A stretch of DNA of 64,000 nt from Corythoichthys intestinalis (taxonomy: Eukaryota; Chordata; Actinopteri; Syngnathiformes; Syngnathidae): assembly GCF_030265065.1 (NCBI RefSeq), contig NC_080416.1:379501-443500 (forward strand), written 5' to 3'. Position 1 is the first letter of the stretch. The number at the start of each line of letters is the position of its first letter. A program made the position numbers and the translations under genes. Below, piece after piece: positions 12,606-24,725 of the stretch. A model generated the notes under the pieces. It worked only from the letters and a program-made list of their open reading frames with translations. It was not told where the DNA came from and searched no databases.

Positions 12606-15600
12606 TTAGTAGGTCATGGGATCCGGTATGCTTGCTATCACAGTCTCTTGTTCTGATGAAAACTCTTCCGATTTCCACTGAGAGTCAATCAGCGCATCAA
12701 ATAGTTCTTCACTGCTCTCGATGAACCTCTTGTTTGTTTCCAGCACATCCAGTTCTCCGGACGGATCTAGAAAACAGACGCGACATCCGTTCGTCGCTAT
12801 TATTTGATTGCCAAAATCCAACGGTGCTGTTAAGTATTTACCCTTCTCTCAACTCGTTTTTTTTTTTTTTTTTTGACAAATGGTTTCAGGAAAAAATCCA
12901 AATAGCTCCACCCCTACTTTGTTTGCTATCGAATATTTTAATAATTGCGTATTTGACTGAAAATTCTATCGAGTCATCGGGTAAAAGACTTTTTTTTTTT
13001 AAGGCAAAGAGCAATTATAAATATACATGAGGAAACAAAACATTTCGCCTAATATTCCCATTTATTCGCCCATTTTCAGACTATCTGCCTTTTTTTCTCT
13101 CGACGTACATTGTTGAAAACAGCCGTCAATTGCACCTCAGATGTGACTAGAAAAAAACAATTCACGGCTTTCACTCAAAACACTTCTAGATTTTTTCATA
13201 AATATCGTATTTCTTACCTAAAACGTCATTACGCTTGATAACACGCATCGCTTAAAAGTGATGTGTTTTTCCCAAGTGTTTCAATTGAATTTCCATTTGT
13301 GTCAAGCTATTTTTAAGTTCTAGCTAAGTTTGAAATGAGTCTAAATTGAAAGTCCTGATAGGATTTTGAGTTTTTGCAATGTTCAAAATAAACGTATGAT
13401 ACCTGCTGTATTGGAGCACATTAGGCTCCAGTGCTACTAGGTGTTTTATTCAGCAATGACTACTGAGCTAAAACTGACAGTTAGCTTTGTTATGTTTTTA
13501 TTAGACACCCTAATCACTCAACAGCGATGTGTTTTTACAGATTAAATAAAGCCTGTATGTAAGACACTTTAGCCACGCATCGACAGTGGTCATAATTAAT
13601 AAAAAACCTAGCCCTCCGCAGGGCTAACGTTACATTAGCAAGGTAATCTTATCTATTAGCGCTGAGAAGTCTACTGCTTTAAGATGGCGGCCGTTTACTA
13701 ATGTCGCAAAGTCTGTCATTTATGAGAGACTTATCAGAGGCTACCTGCTACCATCGTAGCATCATGCGGGCGTCATTTGTCGAAACGTCGGCATAGTTTG
13801 TGGCTTGTGGCTTTGCTTCTTCCTCTACAGACGTGACGTCAGCGCGTTGTCCCGCAATAACAGTAGTCCGGGCAAAACGTGTCGCTTAGGGCTGGCAAAA
13901 TGAAACGATTCCTTGAGGAGAATAAAATGACTCGAGTTACTTGAGTATTGGTTTCAGCTCTAAAGCAAAGTTAACAAACGTTTTTAAATGGTGATTTTCT
14001 TCACAGCGGGAGGGAGCAAAACACATTCAAAGCTTTTGACCCTACGTGAAACAAATCCTTTGTAAATGGGAAATTATGCCAGGACAATTTGAGAAGGGGT
14101 AAAACACATTTTAGTCAATCTTAATACAAACCTTCCAGGCCATCATCCTGCATATCCAAGTCCTTAGTAGCACAAAGAAAAGAGGAAGTCATCATTTGTA
14201 TTTAACCAGACACGTGGCTTTCATAAATGCACGCGAGATCTCACCTGCGTTTGGGCGTACTGCGAGTAATCATACTGCTGATAGTTGTAGCCGTACCCTG
14301 CCGCCGTCTGGTCGTAGCCCCAGGAGGAGTAGTAGTTGGGATACGCCTGCTGTTGGTACTGGCTGTACTGGTCGTAGGTTGGCGTGTAGGAGGTACTCGA
14401 TGGCCAGGTTTTGGTTTCAGGCTGTAAAGGTTTGTTCCTTAAGCTACATGCAAAGGTAAGGACATGGTTAAAGTCCCCGGGCCATTTTGGCATCCCTGTC
14501 ACAACAACAAATTTATTTCCGAATAAGCCTGTCGCAATATGCAAAAATTCCATTTATCGCACAGTAAATGAAAATGAAGGCGGTAATTTTCGCGCTGCGA
14601 TTTATCGCCACACGTGCGTGCGTACGTATGGGCGTGCGTGTGCAGATGTGCGGCGGACGAGCTGTTAAAAGTTCGGCTTCCTTGTTACCAACGGCGCAAT
14701 ATGCTGTGATGAGGATTCACTCTGGGTATGTTCATTTTACACATTTCAATCTAGCAGGCTACGCTCATACTACAGGTCTTAATGCACTAATCCGATTTTT
14801 TCGTGTTTTTCTGACTCGAGTGAGGCATTAACTTGACGGTCTGAACGTGGCAAGTCGCGTAGAACTGTACCATTTCAAATCCGATCTGGGTCACTTTCGT
14901 ATGTGGTCTAAATCCGATCTGGGCCACATTATTCCAGAACGTGGCTGGCGGTCTGAACTTTCACTTTTATGCACGAAGGGGGCTTAAACACGGTCATAAA
15001 AAAATAAATGAAGAAAAGGATAAGCCTGACAATTTTCCATTTTAATGCTAGGCGCCGAATGAGCAATATTTTCAGTATTGCTTACATGGCCGAGACGGGC
15101 AAATTGACACACCCACGTCATGTCACGCACACAAGTCAAGGCTTATGTGCGTGCGTGTATGCGTTCTATCAGTCCATATAAACTTTGAATAAAGGACTAT
15201 TATTAATGTCTGTTATTTGTGTCGTCTTTTTGGAAATCAAAATATGATCACCCTGGAATGACATACAGCTAGCATGTGTCATTTGTGTTGATGCTTCTGC
15301 GCACGCGGTCAGAAGCCGCCTGTTCAGACAAAGGCAGTCTGTACGGGCACGCCAAAAAATCCGATTTGTGCATTAGGACCTGCAGTATGAACCTATCGCC
15401 TTAGTGAAGCCAAATTTTTGTTACTGCTGCTTATTTAATTTTTTCTCTGTTGTTGATGAAGTGCAATTGTTTGTGTGTTCCTATTACTTTATACCTCTGT
15501 GCTTAAATGCTTAAGTTTTTGAAGTGCAATTTTATCTTTCCTTGAAAAAGACATTTTATTTATTCTGTGTTTCTGTGCGGTATTGATACTGTTGTCTTTT

Positions 15601-18600
15601 ACTTAAGAGGCATGGTCTATTGTTTTTAGTTGTGATTTCTTATAAAGTATTTTTTAATTTAAGAGTAAACGTTTATTGCGATTAAATGGGTGTACTAAAT
15701 ATTACTTATTATTATTAATATATACTGTATTCTTACTGTGTTATTGTATATTCCTTAAAATTTTGGGGGGGGGGGGGGGCGCAATAATATCGCACATCAC
15801 AATAATTTATGAGATAATCTATCGCCCTCTAAAATTTGTTATCGTGACAGGCCTATTTCAGAACGATATCTTTTCTCAGGAACTATGGTGAGAAATGATT
15901 CTATTGTTGATTTTTAATTCTTGCTGGTATAACATTACCGCATACACAGCTTGTTAAAAAATAAAAAGCCACCACTAAAAAAAAAAAAAAAGAAAAAATG
16001 TCAGACACTTGTGCCTTTAGCTTTGATTACAGCACACGTTTGCTGTCGCATTGTTTGATGATAAGCTTCTGCAATGTCAAAAGATTTATTTCCATCCAGT
16101 GATTTTTTTTTTTTACCGATGATGGTAGAGTTGGACCGCTGCGACCTCCATTGCAGAAGAATGATTTGATGCTATTCATGGGTGGTCAGAAAGACAAAAG
16201 ATGGCTCAGTATAGGAAGCTATGATTAAGTTCTTTGGGTAAAAGTGTTTTTTTTTTTCTTGTATTAATTTAAGCGACCTGGATTTTGCGGTTTCAGAATG
16301 TCTACGAACACTTGAGTGGGAATGTAACATCATTTGGCCGCATATCAATGAGGAGGAAATAACTCCGCATATAAACGTTAGATTGGTTACGGAAGCCATA
16401 TGTAAGAAATGCACTTCAATGATTTATTAAATGGCCTGAAAATTTTTATAAACAGAGAGGTCTGGAACCCACTGGTCCGGCTCAAGTTTGATATAACCAA
16501 TGAATGTTTGGTTAAAATTTATTCTGGTGGTTCTAAAAGTCAATTGTCAGCCCGATTGCTTTGATTCTGTGTTTACGACAGATGTCCCGCCCTCCACCAA
16601 TCCAACAATTACTAGTTCAGTTCTGTGTATGAGGCTGTGTATGCAGTCTGAATGAACCACTTAGAGCAAAACAAAAACATTAAGAATTGCAAAAGTGACT
16701 ACAAAATCAGAAATGAGACAAGGATATGCATCGGAGATGCCTTCGATCAATGGAGACAACTGAAAACGGAGGAAAAAAATGGATGACAAAGATGCACAAT
16801 AGCGTACCGCACAAATGATTTTTAGACCGTGACGTCGCCATCGTAATGTGGAAGTGGGTCATTATAGGCACGCCCTCGCATATGATCCATGTTATTTCTG
16901 CTTATTTTCTCTCATAATCTCTCAAAAACGAACATGCCAATCAAACACTGCTGCTATGGAACTTGTAGAAACGACGCTGGACATTACGACACATGAAGGA
17001 TGTTTTCTTCATACGTTTCCCGAAACCAAAAACTGAAGACTGGGTCAACTTGCGCGGACGTACAATAGACCAGTTTAACGCCAGCAAGGTGAAGCCATTC
17101 CCATTTAATACGCAGTATACATTTTGTTGGGGGCCATGGTCCTACAGAGGACAAAGAGGTAAGCCATTTTGATATTTTGACAAAGATGCACAATTGTTCT
17201 TGGGCAGGTGATGTACAGAGTTTTCCTATATTACTTTCATGTATGTCGAAGTGACATGGAATATGAACAAAGTTGGCGTGCTGGCGCTATGCTTATTCCA
17301 TACGCGGCGAAGATAGTATTTTACCCATTGGTGGAAAGTAGTTCCGAGAGAACCCTTCCATCCAGTCACGGCGATAGAATCTAACCTGGAGCTCCTTTGC
17401 CTTTTTGTCAACCAAGCTCGCTAACAATGATTTTTTTCGCGCACCCCTTAACTCCAGTGCAATTTTAAACCATTGCGTTTGAACACCGTAGCGCGTGCTC
17501 ATTTCTTATTTTGTATCTAACAAAGGTTGTAGACAACACATGCTATATGTGGAAATGATTATCGCTAATGTTAGGGGAGCGTTTGTTAGCGTCCCTCTTT
17601 TCTGATTGAAATGCCACAAAGGGATGACAGCGCAGCTTGATTCTGTATGGAGAAGAGCTTCTCGGGCAACCCTTCAATGTTGATCATGGCTGCAGTACCG
17701 TTTTTGGCCACCAATCTTAAACGTGGCTCCATTAATTGATCAATTTGTTTTGCAATTTTGTCTAATCTTTGAATCTATGAGTGTAATAGGTATGAAGAAA
17801 ATCTGCAGACTCACCATTTTTAGAATAACTATGTCATGCAAACAGCCTCTAAAGCAAACTTACTTGTTCGCTGCTAAGCTTAGTCGCAGAGGTTTACCAC
17901 CCAGTCCCACAGCTCCCTGACACTCGTCCAGTGCTCGCTTCTGCAGGCGCTCGTCTGGGAACTGAACAAAGCCGCATCCCCTACGGCAAATCACGCAATC
18001 TCGGTCAACATATACTTGACTTTAATTTATACACATACACACTTCTTTATCATACGCATTCTTGAAAGAAAACCCTTTTTTTGGATGGCAGGACTGGCCG
18101 TCAGAACTCGAGCCATAACCCAGATCTGTGGGTTATCTCGAGAAGTATTTTATTCCTAAAAGGTTTTTTTCTTTCTTCTTTTCTAGTGTGTCAGTTGGTA
18201 TTCCTTTTTACTTTTCTTTAAAATGGGAGTAAATTTATCATAAGCTCCAGTTACTGTATTATTTCTATACTGAGCAGCGAAAACCTACTTGGAATTTCCC
18301 AGGCTGTCCAGCACTACTTTTCCTCCCCGACAGGAAGGGAAGCGATTGTAGAAGAACTCGTACAGCATCCCATCGTCTACCTCTGGAGTGAGATCTCCCA
18401 CAAACAAAGAATACATCTGACTACAAAAGATCAAAAGGGATTGGCGTTGACATCACGCAACATTTAAAGAAGTCTTAAAGGAGCCATATGTAAGATCGAT
18501 GGACCAAAAGTGCAACCGGGATCACAATATTGACGGCCCATTTGGGCTGCCGCATAAGTGCGTCGCAATCGACTTTTTGATGAAAACGGTCTGCCTTTTG

Positions 18601-19201
18601 TATCCCAAATGCTTTATCGTACCATTGTTGCATTTCAATCAGATATGATGCACTAACTAACGTTATCAATGATCACTTGAGCATATAGCATGTCTGGTAT
18701 ACCAAAAAATGAAATGGGGCTTCTTCAACCCTCTCAAGCGACACAGGTTGGTAGTATTAAAAGGGAGGGATACTAGCATGCTTTTCTCAACATATGAGCA
18801 CACTGGCAAAGAAAAATCTCATTTGGTAATGCATTGACACACCCACAAAGACGCTTTTATTCCTAATCCATTTCGTAATTTTCCGACTACTACTTTTTCC
18901 CCTCATTTACAGGCTTACAGTCCAGTGCAGCTTATTTGTTGATTTTTTTCGGTCAATTCATTTGACAGCAGCGTCATAAGACTAGGGCTGCAGCTATCGA
19001 TTATCTTAGCAGTCGGTTAATCGATGAACTAGTTACTTCGAATAATCGAGTAATCGGCCAAGGAACATAAAAAATGAAAATACCTGAGCTGAGCCTCAAA
19101 CGGTAAAACGGTTAAAAAAATAAATGATGATCTAAGTATAGCAAAAGAATAATTGGCTAACTAAAATAGCAAAAGCATGCTAGCTTAAATGCTATAAAAT
19201 G

Positions 19202-19239
<38 letters not shown>

Positions 19240-21863
19240 TGCTCTTAAATGGTTCAAACACATTCCCACAAAAAAAGCTTAAATATACCTATAAATTAAA
19301 TTACGAATGCATTAAAAAAAAAAAAAAAAAACATTAGATCAAACAAAAGCTTACGTTGGACTTAACAGGGAGCAGCTGGATTCAGCCATGTGAAAGGAGT
19401 TGTCATATTTACTGTTGCCACTACAGGGCGGTGTATCCACCCAAATCAATGGAACTAAATGCAAACCATTTCAAAACAAACCATTTTATAACACCACTTT
19501 AATTAAACGAATATTCGAAAAAGCAAAATTCAATTCAAATCTTTTTTTTCTAATCGAATTACTCAAGTTAATCGATTAATTGTTGCAGCACTACATAAGA
19601 CATAGTTATGACACGGCACTATCATGGGCATTACGGAATGCTTATGACAGATGTCATTAAGTGTCATCTGGCAAATGATGTCTCTAAATCCATTTATGTC
19701 CAGTTTTTCATCTTTTACATCCATTCAAAAGTGAGGTCATTTCCCAGGTGGCACTAAATGACACCTGTTATAAGCATTCATTAATGCTCATGACAGTGTC
19801 ATGTTATGATTGTTTAATAGCAGTCTTATGGCAATGCAGTCAAATGAAGTGTTACCAAATACCATAACTAACAGTTAATGAAACAACTGGAACAGCAACT
19901 GAAGAAGTGATTGGCAAAGAACATGAATTTTGTGTGTAGCCCCACAATGCATGCTCGAAGGCATGTCGGACGACAACAGTGTTGACAGCAGGTGGCAGCA
20001 GAGGTGGACTGTCCCCACCAAGGGAGCAGTGATGGCCAAATGAAGCTTCTTGAAGCAATGATGGTTTTCATTTGGTCTTATGAGAGTCTTATGATACCAC
20101 GGTCAAATAAAGTATTACCGGTTGTGTGAAGACAGCCGCGGCTTATAGTCCAGTGCGGCTTATCTATCAACAAATGCCGTTTCCGTGTCAAATGTGCTGG
20201 GTGGCGGCTTATAGTCAGGTGCGCCTGACTAAAAGCCGCCACCCACGGTACGTACCTACCAAAATACGCAGAGACGCCATCTTTGCATATCATTGAATGC
20301 AAAACATGCTAAACTGCGTAGCACGAGCATGCCAACTCTGTTACCATACATCAGGGTAACACAGGAAAACTAAAGCACATCACCTGTCGAGGAGAAGTCG
20401 TGCAACTCTGACGTGTTTTTTCCTTCCTTTTCAGTCCTCTCCATTGAGCGAGGGCATCTCATCGTGGTATTTCCGTTTTTGTCACGACTCATCTGAGATT
20501 GTGAAGTTTTTTTCCCCCCCTCTATTGGTAGATGACATCATTAATTCGGACTGTAAAAGTTGTCGCAACTTTAAAGTACGTAGTCTACAGAGCTGTGACA
20601 AGACAACTAATCTCGTAATTGGCAGATGGGTAAAGGGAAGGCGGGACATCCGTTGTAAACACAGAATCAAAACAATAGCAACCAAAACTGGCCGAGTGTC
20701 GAATTTTAAAATGGGAAAATCTCAGCTTAACCTTACTTTTAATGTCCGAGGGCCTTTTCATGAATCATGGAATTCTTACACATGGCTCCTTTAAGAGTTG
20801 GCCACATGTAGTCATCTTAACTTTCAGCAAATATCCTGCTTTTTCATTTCTTCTCACCCGCTTTCTTGCTTCCCAAAGGTGGCTCGGTTTAACTTGAATC
20901 TTGTCGGCTGTAAGAAACAATCGTTGATGTCACGTTAGCAAAAATAATCATTCTATACTCTCCAACTATTTTCCCTACCGGGCTAGCTCCCGGTAGCGGC
21001 TTGCCGTTGATTTTACGAAGACATCTCTCAGCGGTTGCCTCATCTGCCATCTCCACAAAACAATAACCCAGGGCACTGGTGGATAAGGCTGGACTGTGAA
21101 GTGAAATTACAGTCAATAAGAACAGACAAATAAGAAATGTTTTACCAAAGCTTAGACGCTCGCTCACCCTGTCACCTTGCTGCGTATGATTCGAACACTG
21201 ACCGCCTGCTCGCCCATGGTAGAAAAGGCTCTGGTGATGAACTTCTCGTCCATATAGGCATCCAGCTACAGAGCAGCATAGAAGTATTCAGATCATAAAC
21301 ATGCTATACCGTAATCAAAATAAATACGTCGTCGATGCAACGCCAAAATCTGCATGTGTGTTACCTGCCAAAACGGTGACCGAGATAAAACTATACAAAA
21401 TAGTATTATATTTTCAAATGTGCCGCTTTAAAAACCCTGCTGGTAGTTGCAGTCGACTATAGTAACACAGTAGTTTATAGGTTTCTAAAATGTCACTGAG
21501 CTACATCATGTTGCATTCAATTGCGCACATATACCAGCGATATGGGTTTTCACTCAAGCATAACGTTATTATTGTCAGCGGCGATAACGAACTGTTCGTT
21601 GTGATACTTTGATAGAAAAATATCACTACGTTACCGACTGGAATGTTTCGTATCACGTCTTGACGACGGAGTGAAGCCAAGTAAAAAAAATAAATAAATA
21701 AAAATCAACTGCTTAAATGTCGTGCGATTAGCTGTTACGAACAAAATTCATTGGGTGCCCGACCTAGCTGGCTAGCTAACATGACTGCCACACTGCATTT
21801 CAACCTTCATCACAAAATAAAAAGCAGCTATAGACTTACGTTTCCCATCCATAATGTACTCAT
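12606..21863 (-). CDS. trnau1ap: tRNA selenocysteine 1-associated protein 1 (SECp43)
   Basis: This RNA-binding protein associates with tRNA-Sec and the UGA-decoding selenoprotein synthesis machinery. Nine minus-strand coding exons join in frame: 21840-21863, 21168-21265, 20979-21075, 20858-20907, 18289-18420, 17864-17980, 14245-14443, 14132-14162, 12606-12766. They total 909 nt, or 302 aa, close to the 287 aa of human TRNAU1AP. RRM1 (residues about 3-86) has LWMGN and [11 protein letters not shown]2 (about 93-173) has [14 protein letters not shown] and KGCGFVQF. A Tyr/Gln-rich tail with WGYDQ follows (about 187-239), then the conserved acidic end with NKRF and SEELFDAL. The start MSTLWMGN lies on a tiny 24-nt exon with donor GTAAGT. 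All introns are GT-AG. The last internal exon is only 31 nt and has a weak donor (GTTTGT). The large introns hold hAT and THAP transposon debris. Confidence 0.95.
14524..15855. mobile_element. hAT-type element in trnau1ap intron 6
   Basis: The termini are TAAGCCTGTCGCAATA at the left and the inverse form ending GTGACAGGCCTA at the right. An 8-bp flanking repeat, TTTCCGAA at 14516-14523 against TTTCAGAA at 15856-15863 (one mismatch), supports hAT insertion. The subterminal regions are full of TTATCGC-type motifs. A second element (14762-15392) is nested inside. No transposase was recognised. Confidence 0.75.
14762..15392. mobile_element. Nested DNA transposon with about 37-bp TIRs
   Basis: The left arm (CATACTACAGGTCTTAATGC and onward, ending in a T run) and the right arm (ending GGACCTGCAGTATGA) are inverted copies of each other. 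It is non-coding, and the superfamily is not determined. It interrupts the 14524-15855 hAT element, so it is younger than its host copy. Confidence 0.65.
16005..16110. mobile_element. Tc1-like fragment
   Basis: The phrase 'gctttgattacagcacac', followed by 'aagcttctgcaatgtcaa', is typical of one arm of fish Tc1 elements. The rest of the element is missing. Confidence 0.5.
16933..17160 (+). pseudogene. THAP-domain transposon fragment
   Basis: The forward frame from 16933 reads [20 protein letters not shown], and after a short frame slip [14 protein letters not shown] and [13 protein letters not shown]. This has the C-x(2-4)-C start, FP motif and Trp of a THAP zinc finger. Further on, 'tttgttgggggccatgg' corresponds to the [10 protein letters not shown] segment that follows the finger in fish transposon-derived THAP proteins, but the C-x2-H part is deleted. 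It lies in trnau1ap intron 6 and looks like a decayed DNA-transposon gene. Confidence 0.6.
18107..18142. repeat. 36-bp hairpin-forming palindrome
   Basis: The outer arms are CTCGAG...CTCGAG and the inner arms ATAACCCA...TGGGTTAT, closing on a short loop. The only imperfection is a two-base bulge. It lies in trnau1ap intron 5. Confidence 0.8.
18880..20240. repeat. Dispersed 'gcggcttatagtcc' repeat, split by a hAT insertion
   Basis: Copies of a 'gcttatagtccagtgcggctt'-like phrase occur near 18910-18940 and at 20140-20235. Between them are phrases such as 'aagtgtcatctggcaaatg' and 'tgctcatgacagtgtcatg', typical of a widespread fish repeat family. The 18983-19593 element was inserted into it later. 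Confidence 0.45.
18983..19593. mobile_element. hAT MITE (family 1, copy 1)
   Basis: It begins TAGGGCTGCAGCTATCGA and ends with the inverse-type terminus GTTGCAGCACTA. A perfect 8-bp direct repeat CATAAGAC flanks it (18975-18982 and 19594-19601). It is non-coding and contains long T and A runs. A second copy with its own target duplication is at 38208-38780. Confidence 0.9.
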
Positions 21864-22429
21864 TATGTTGTCGACGATGTGTAATTTCAAACAAGAATTT
21901 AGGCGACAAAATAAATTCGAAATGAGGGTGTTAGCATCCACATGCTTCGCAAGCGGGACCGGAAACACACAGTCTTTCTTCTTTTTGTTGGCAAACCAAA
22001 GTCTTGATGCATTACCGCCAACTAGCGGACTCGTTAAAAGGAAAGAATGTACAGTACTACCCGAAAAATTAGAATGGCAGGTAAAAGTCGTTCAATTTTG
22101 CCACTTGACATAAAAGATGGAACCAATTAATTTTATTGAGCCAAAAATATATTCATTTGTGTTTTATTCTTTTTTAACATGAACAAACAATTTCCAGGAT
22201 ATTCTAATTTTCGGAGAAGTACTGTATTTTTTTCCCCACATTTAGCGCCAAACAATCAAAATGATCTGAAAATAGTCATGTTTGGAGTCAAATCCATTAG
22301 GAATGAGCGTAGAATAATAGTACAGTTTCAGGAATGATACCACATTCCAAACTCGTCACTGCCCTCAACCTGTAAGAGTGCTAAAAATCAGTAACCCAAA
22401 TAGAGTATTTAAACAGAAGGGAGAAAAAC
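21864..22429. other. trnau1ap promoter side and intergenic gap
   Basis: This is the upstream side of trnau1ap exon 1 and the space before the probable 3' end of sacm1l. I see no TATA box at a convincing distance and no additional exon. An ORF at 21751-22113 has no recognisable domain. Confidence 0.4.
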
Positions 22430-24725
22430 AAGTCAGTTCACAGTGGTTTATTGCCAAATACTGTATACAGTATGAACAAATTGATAATATAGCGATGACT
22501 TCTAAGGAAAATCACAAATTTGTTTCCCTGGATTCAAAATATAACATACAGTAAATGCAGTTCTAGAATGACCACATGTGACCTTGTCACTAACTCCACC
22601 TTTGACATTGACTATATAACCTCCAGATTAATTGAATGCTGTACATGGAAAGATTTATCAACCTTAGTATATGATCAATATAATCATAACATGTTATTAA
22701 ACTCTGAAGAAAGTCCCACGAAAACATTCTTGACCCAGGGTAGAAACCAAAACTACCGCCAAAAAAGTCCATCATATAAGCAAAATGTGAAATAAGATAT
22801 ACAGAAGTTTTCAATTGGATTTAAACAGCAAATTAGAATGGAAAACTTAAAGTTACTCTTTTCCTTTATTAACGTATCATTAGGCTGAGGAAATATGTCA
22901 TTGAATAGCTTCTTCCAAGAAATAACATTTGTTGTTTGAAAGTCATGATTTTATGTCCAAACATTCACAATAATGACATCTCTAAAATAAACTGATGTTT
23001 AGAACATTGCACAGTATTCCCATAATTATGTCACCAAACTTTAGAATGGAAAAGAAAAAGAAAAAAAAAAAGATTCTGATGAATGGCAGTTTTTCCTAGT
23101 GGCTTAATGGTGGTATCTATTGACAGTATGTAACATAATAGATGGAACAGTTTCACACAAATGTAGTTTGTAATTTAGTAGTGTGCTAAACGACAATAAT
23201 TTAAATTGTTATATGTTGATCAACATCACTTCCTGTAAAATTTTAGATCATTGACATGTCACTTTCTGTTGATTTTGGGGCAGTTATGGGCCACCTCCTG
23301 TGCAGTGACCCAGAAATTCCCAAAAATCAACAAGAAGTGACCAAAAATTAACAGGAAAAGACCTGAAATGCCCCACAATTCATTCATTGGCTGCTATTTA
23401 CTGCCATAGATGATAATATATAATATTATATATACACACAATATAGAGAGAATATTCATTTTGCTTCATCTTACTACGTGCCGGTAATAATTAGGAAGGT
23501 GATTTTGCAAAATCAAATAGAAGTCCTTTGTCACCATCATGTGATATGCAAATACAAATCCTTTTGGTGAGAGGCATCAAGTCCTGATTTTTACAGAGCC
23601 CCTAAGCGGACATGGAAGACGAAAAAAGGCAGAAGGGAAAAAAAAAAAGAAAAAAGTGGACGTTGAAAAAAAAAAAAAAAAAAAAAAGTGCCCTGAAAGG
23701 GACACGGGGATTTTTTTTCCTGTTGAAGCAAAAAGAAAGAAAGAAAAAAAATGCCCGGAAAAAAACAATTACAGGGAATTTAAAAAAGAAAAAGTTGGGA
23801 GCGAAGCAAAAATAATTTTTTTTTTTTTTTTTTTACATTGAAGCAAAAAATTCCGCTATTTTTAAATGTGCGTTGCGTGGCTCAATTTCCAGATAAACAA
23901 TGGCAACAATGGCGCTTGTTCACCTTTGGGGCAGGTTAATTGAATTTTATTTTGAAATAGGCCAAAATGTGATGACATACGATCATTTCTTGAGTTTAAG
24001 CACGGTTTCCAAATAAGCAGAGGACATTCGAAGCAAATCCTAACCTCAACCGGACATTTTTGTTGAAAACGTTCTGTGATTTGGTGGTCCTTGTTGACTC
24101 TATAGGCAACCAATTGCTATACTCTGGACAGCTACATGGTTTCTGATTGATGTACAGCAAATGCAGAGAACACAGGCTCCGTGTTTGTTTGTTTTTTTTG
24201 CTTAGATGTAAAAAAAAAAAAAAAACATTTTTTTGCTTCGATGTGAATTTGTTTTTTTACTTCTTTTTTTTTTCTTTGACAGAAAAAAAATCTTCCGATT
24301 CCCTTTAGAGGCACTTTTTTTTTAAACGTCAACTTTTGTTTTTCCCCTATATTTTTTTCTTCTTCCACGTCACCTTAGAAGCTCCATGGATTTTCACTAT
24401 TTCTGCAAAAAAATACACAAGTACACAAAAAAACAAGGAGTGTGAAGAATAAAGGAAAGTGATAGTTGACAGTACTTGGTCTCTACAAAACAAAAGTGAA
24501 AAAAGTTCAGCGCTGACCAAAATAAGAACCGGTGTAACCATATGAGTTTAGGAATAGATCAGCCACAATCAAATGTTAAAGTTACGCAGAGCACTAAGAC
24601 CAATCTCAATGGAATTCTGGACCCATTAGCGATTGTAGTCTTCATCTGCTGATACAGAGGGAGAATGTTGACCTGTATGTCGGTCCGGTCCGGTAATGGC
24701 GTAACCTGACGCGCGCGACCACATC
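22430..24725 (-). other. sacm1l: Probable sacm1l 3' untranslated region
   Basis: The stretch follows the sacm1l stop codon and is non-coding. An AATAAA signal on the minus strand (22447-22452 in plus coordinates) would give a 3' UTR of about 2.3 kb. The end is inferred only. The UTR contains the A/T-rich inverted repeat at 23603-24370. Confidence 0.45.
23603..24370. repeat. Imperfect inverted repeat, arms about 130 bp
   Basis: The left arm (about 23603-23735) and right arm (about 24235-24370) are inverted copies. Shared landmarks are ATGGAAGACGAAAAAA, GGACGTTGAAAA and AAAGTGCCCTGAAAGGG, matched at the right arm by the inverses of GTGGAAGAAGAAAAAA, TGACGTTTAAAA and AAAGTGCCTCTAAAGGG. The spacer is about 500 bp. 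It is probably a MITE. If transcribed with sacm1l it could fold into a long hairpin. Confidence 0.7.

Noticed and set aside
23577-23841. Lys- and Phe-rich ORFs
   Set aside because: They are translations of poly-A/poly-T tracts in an inverted repeat.
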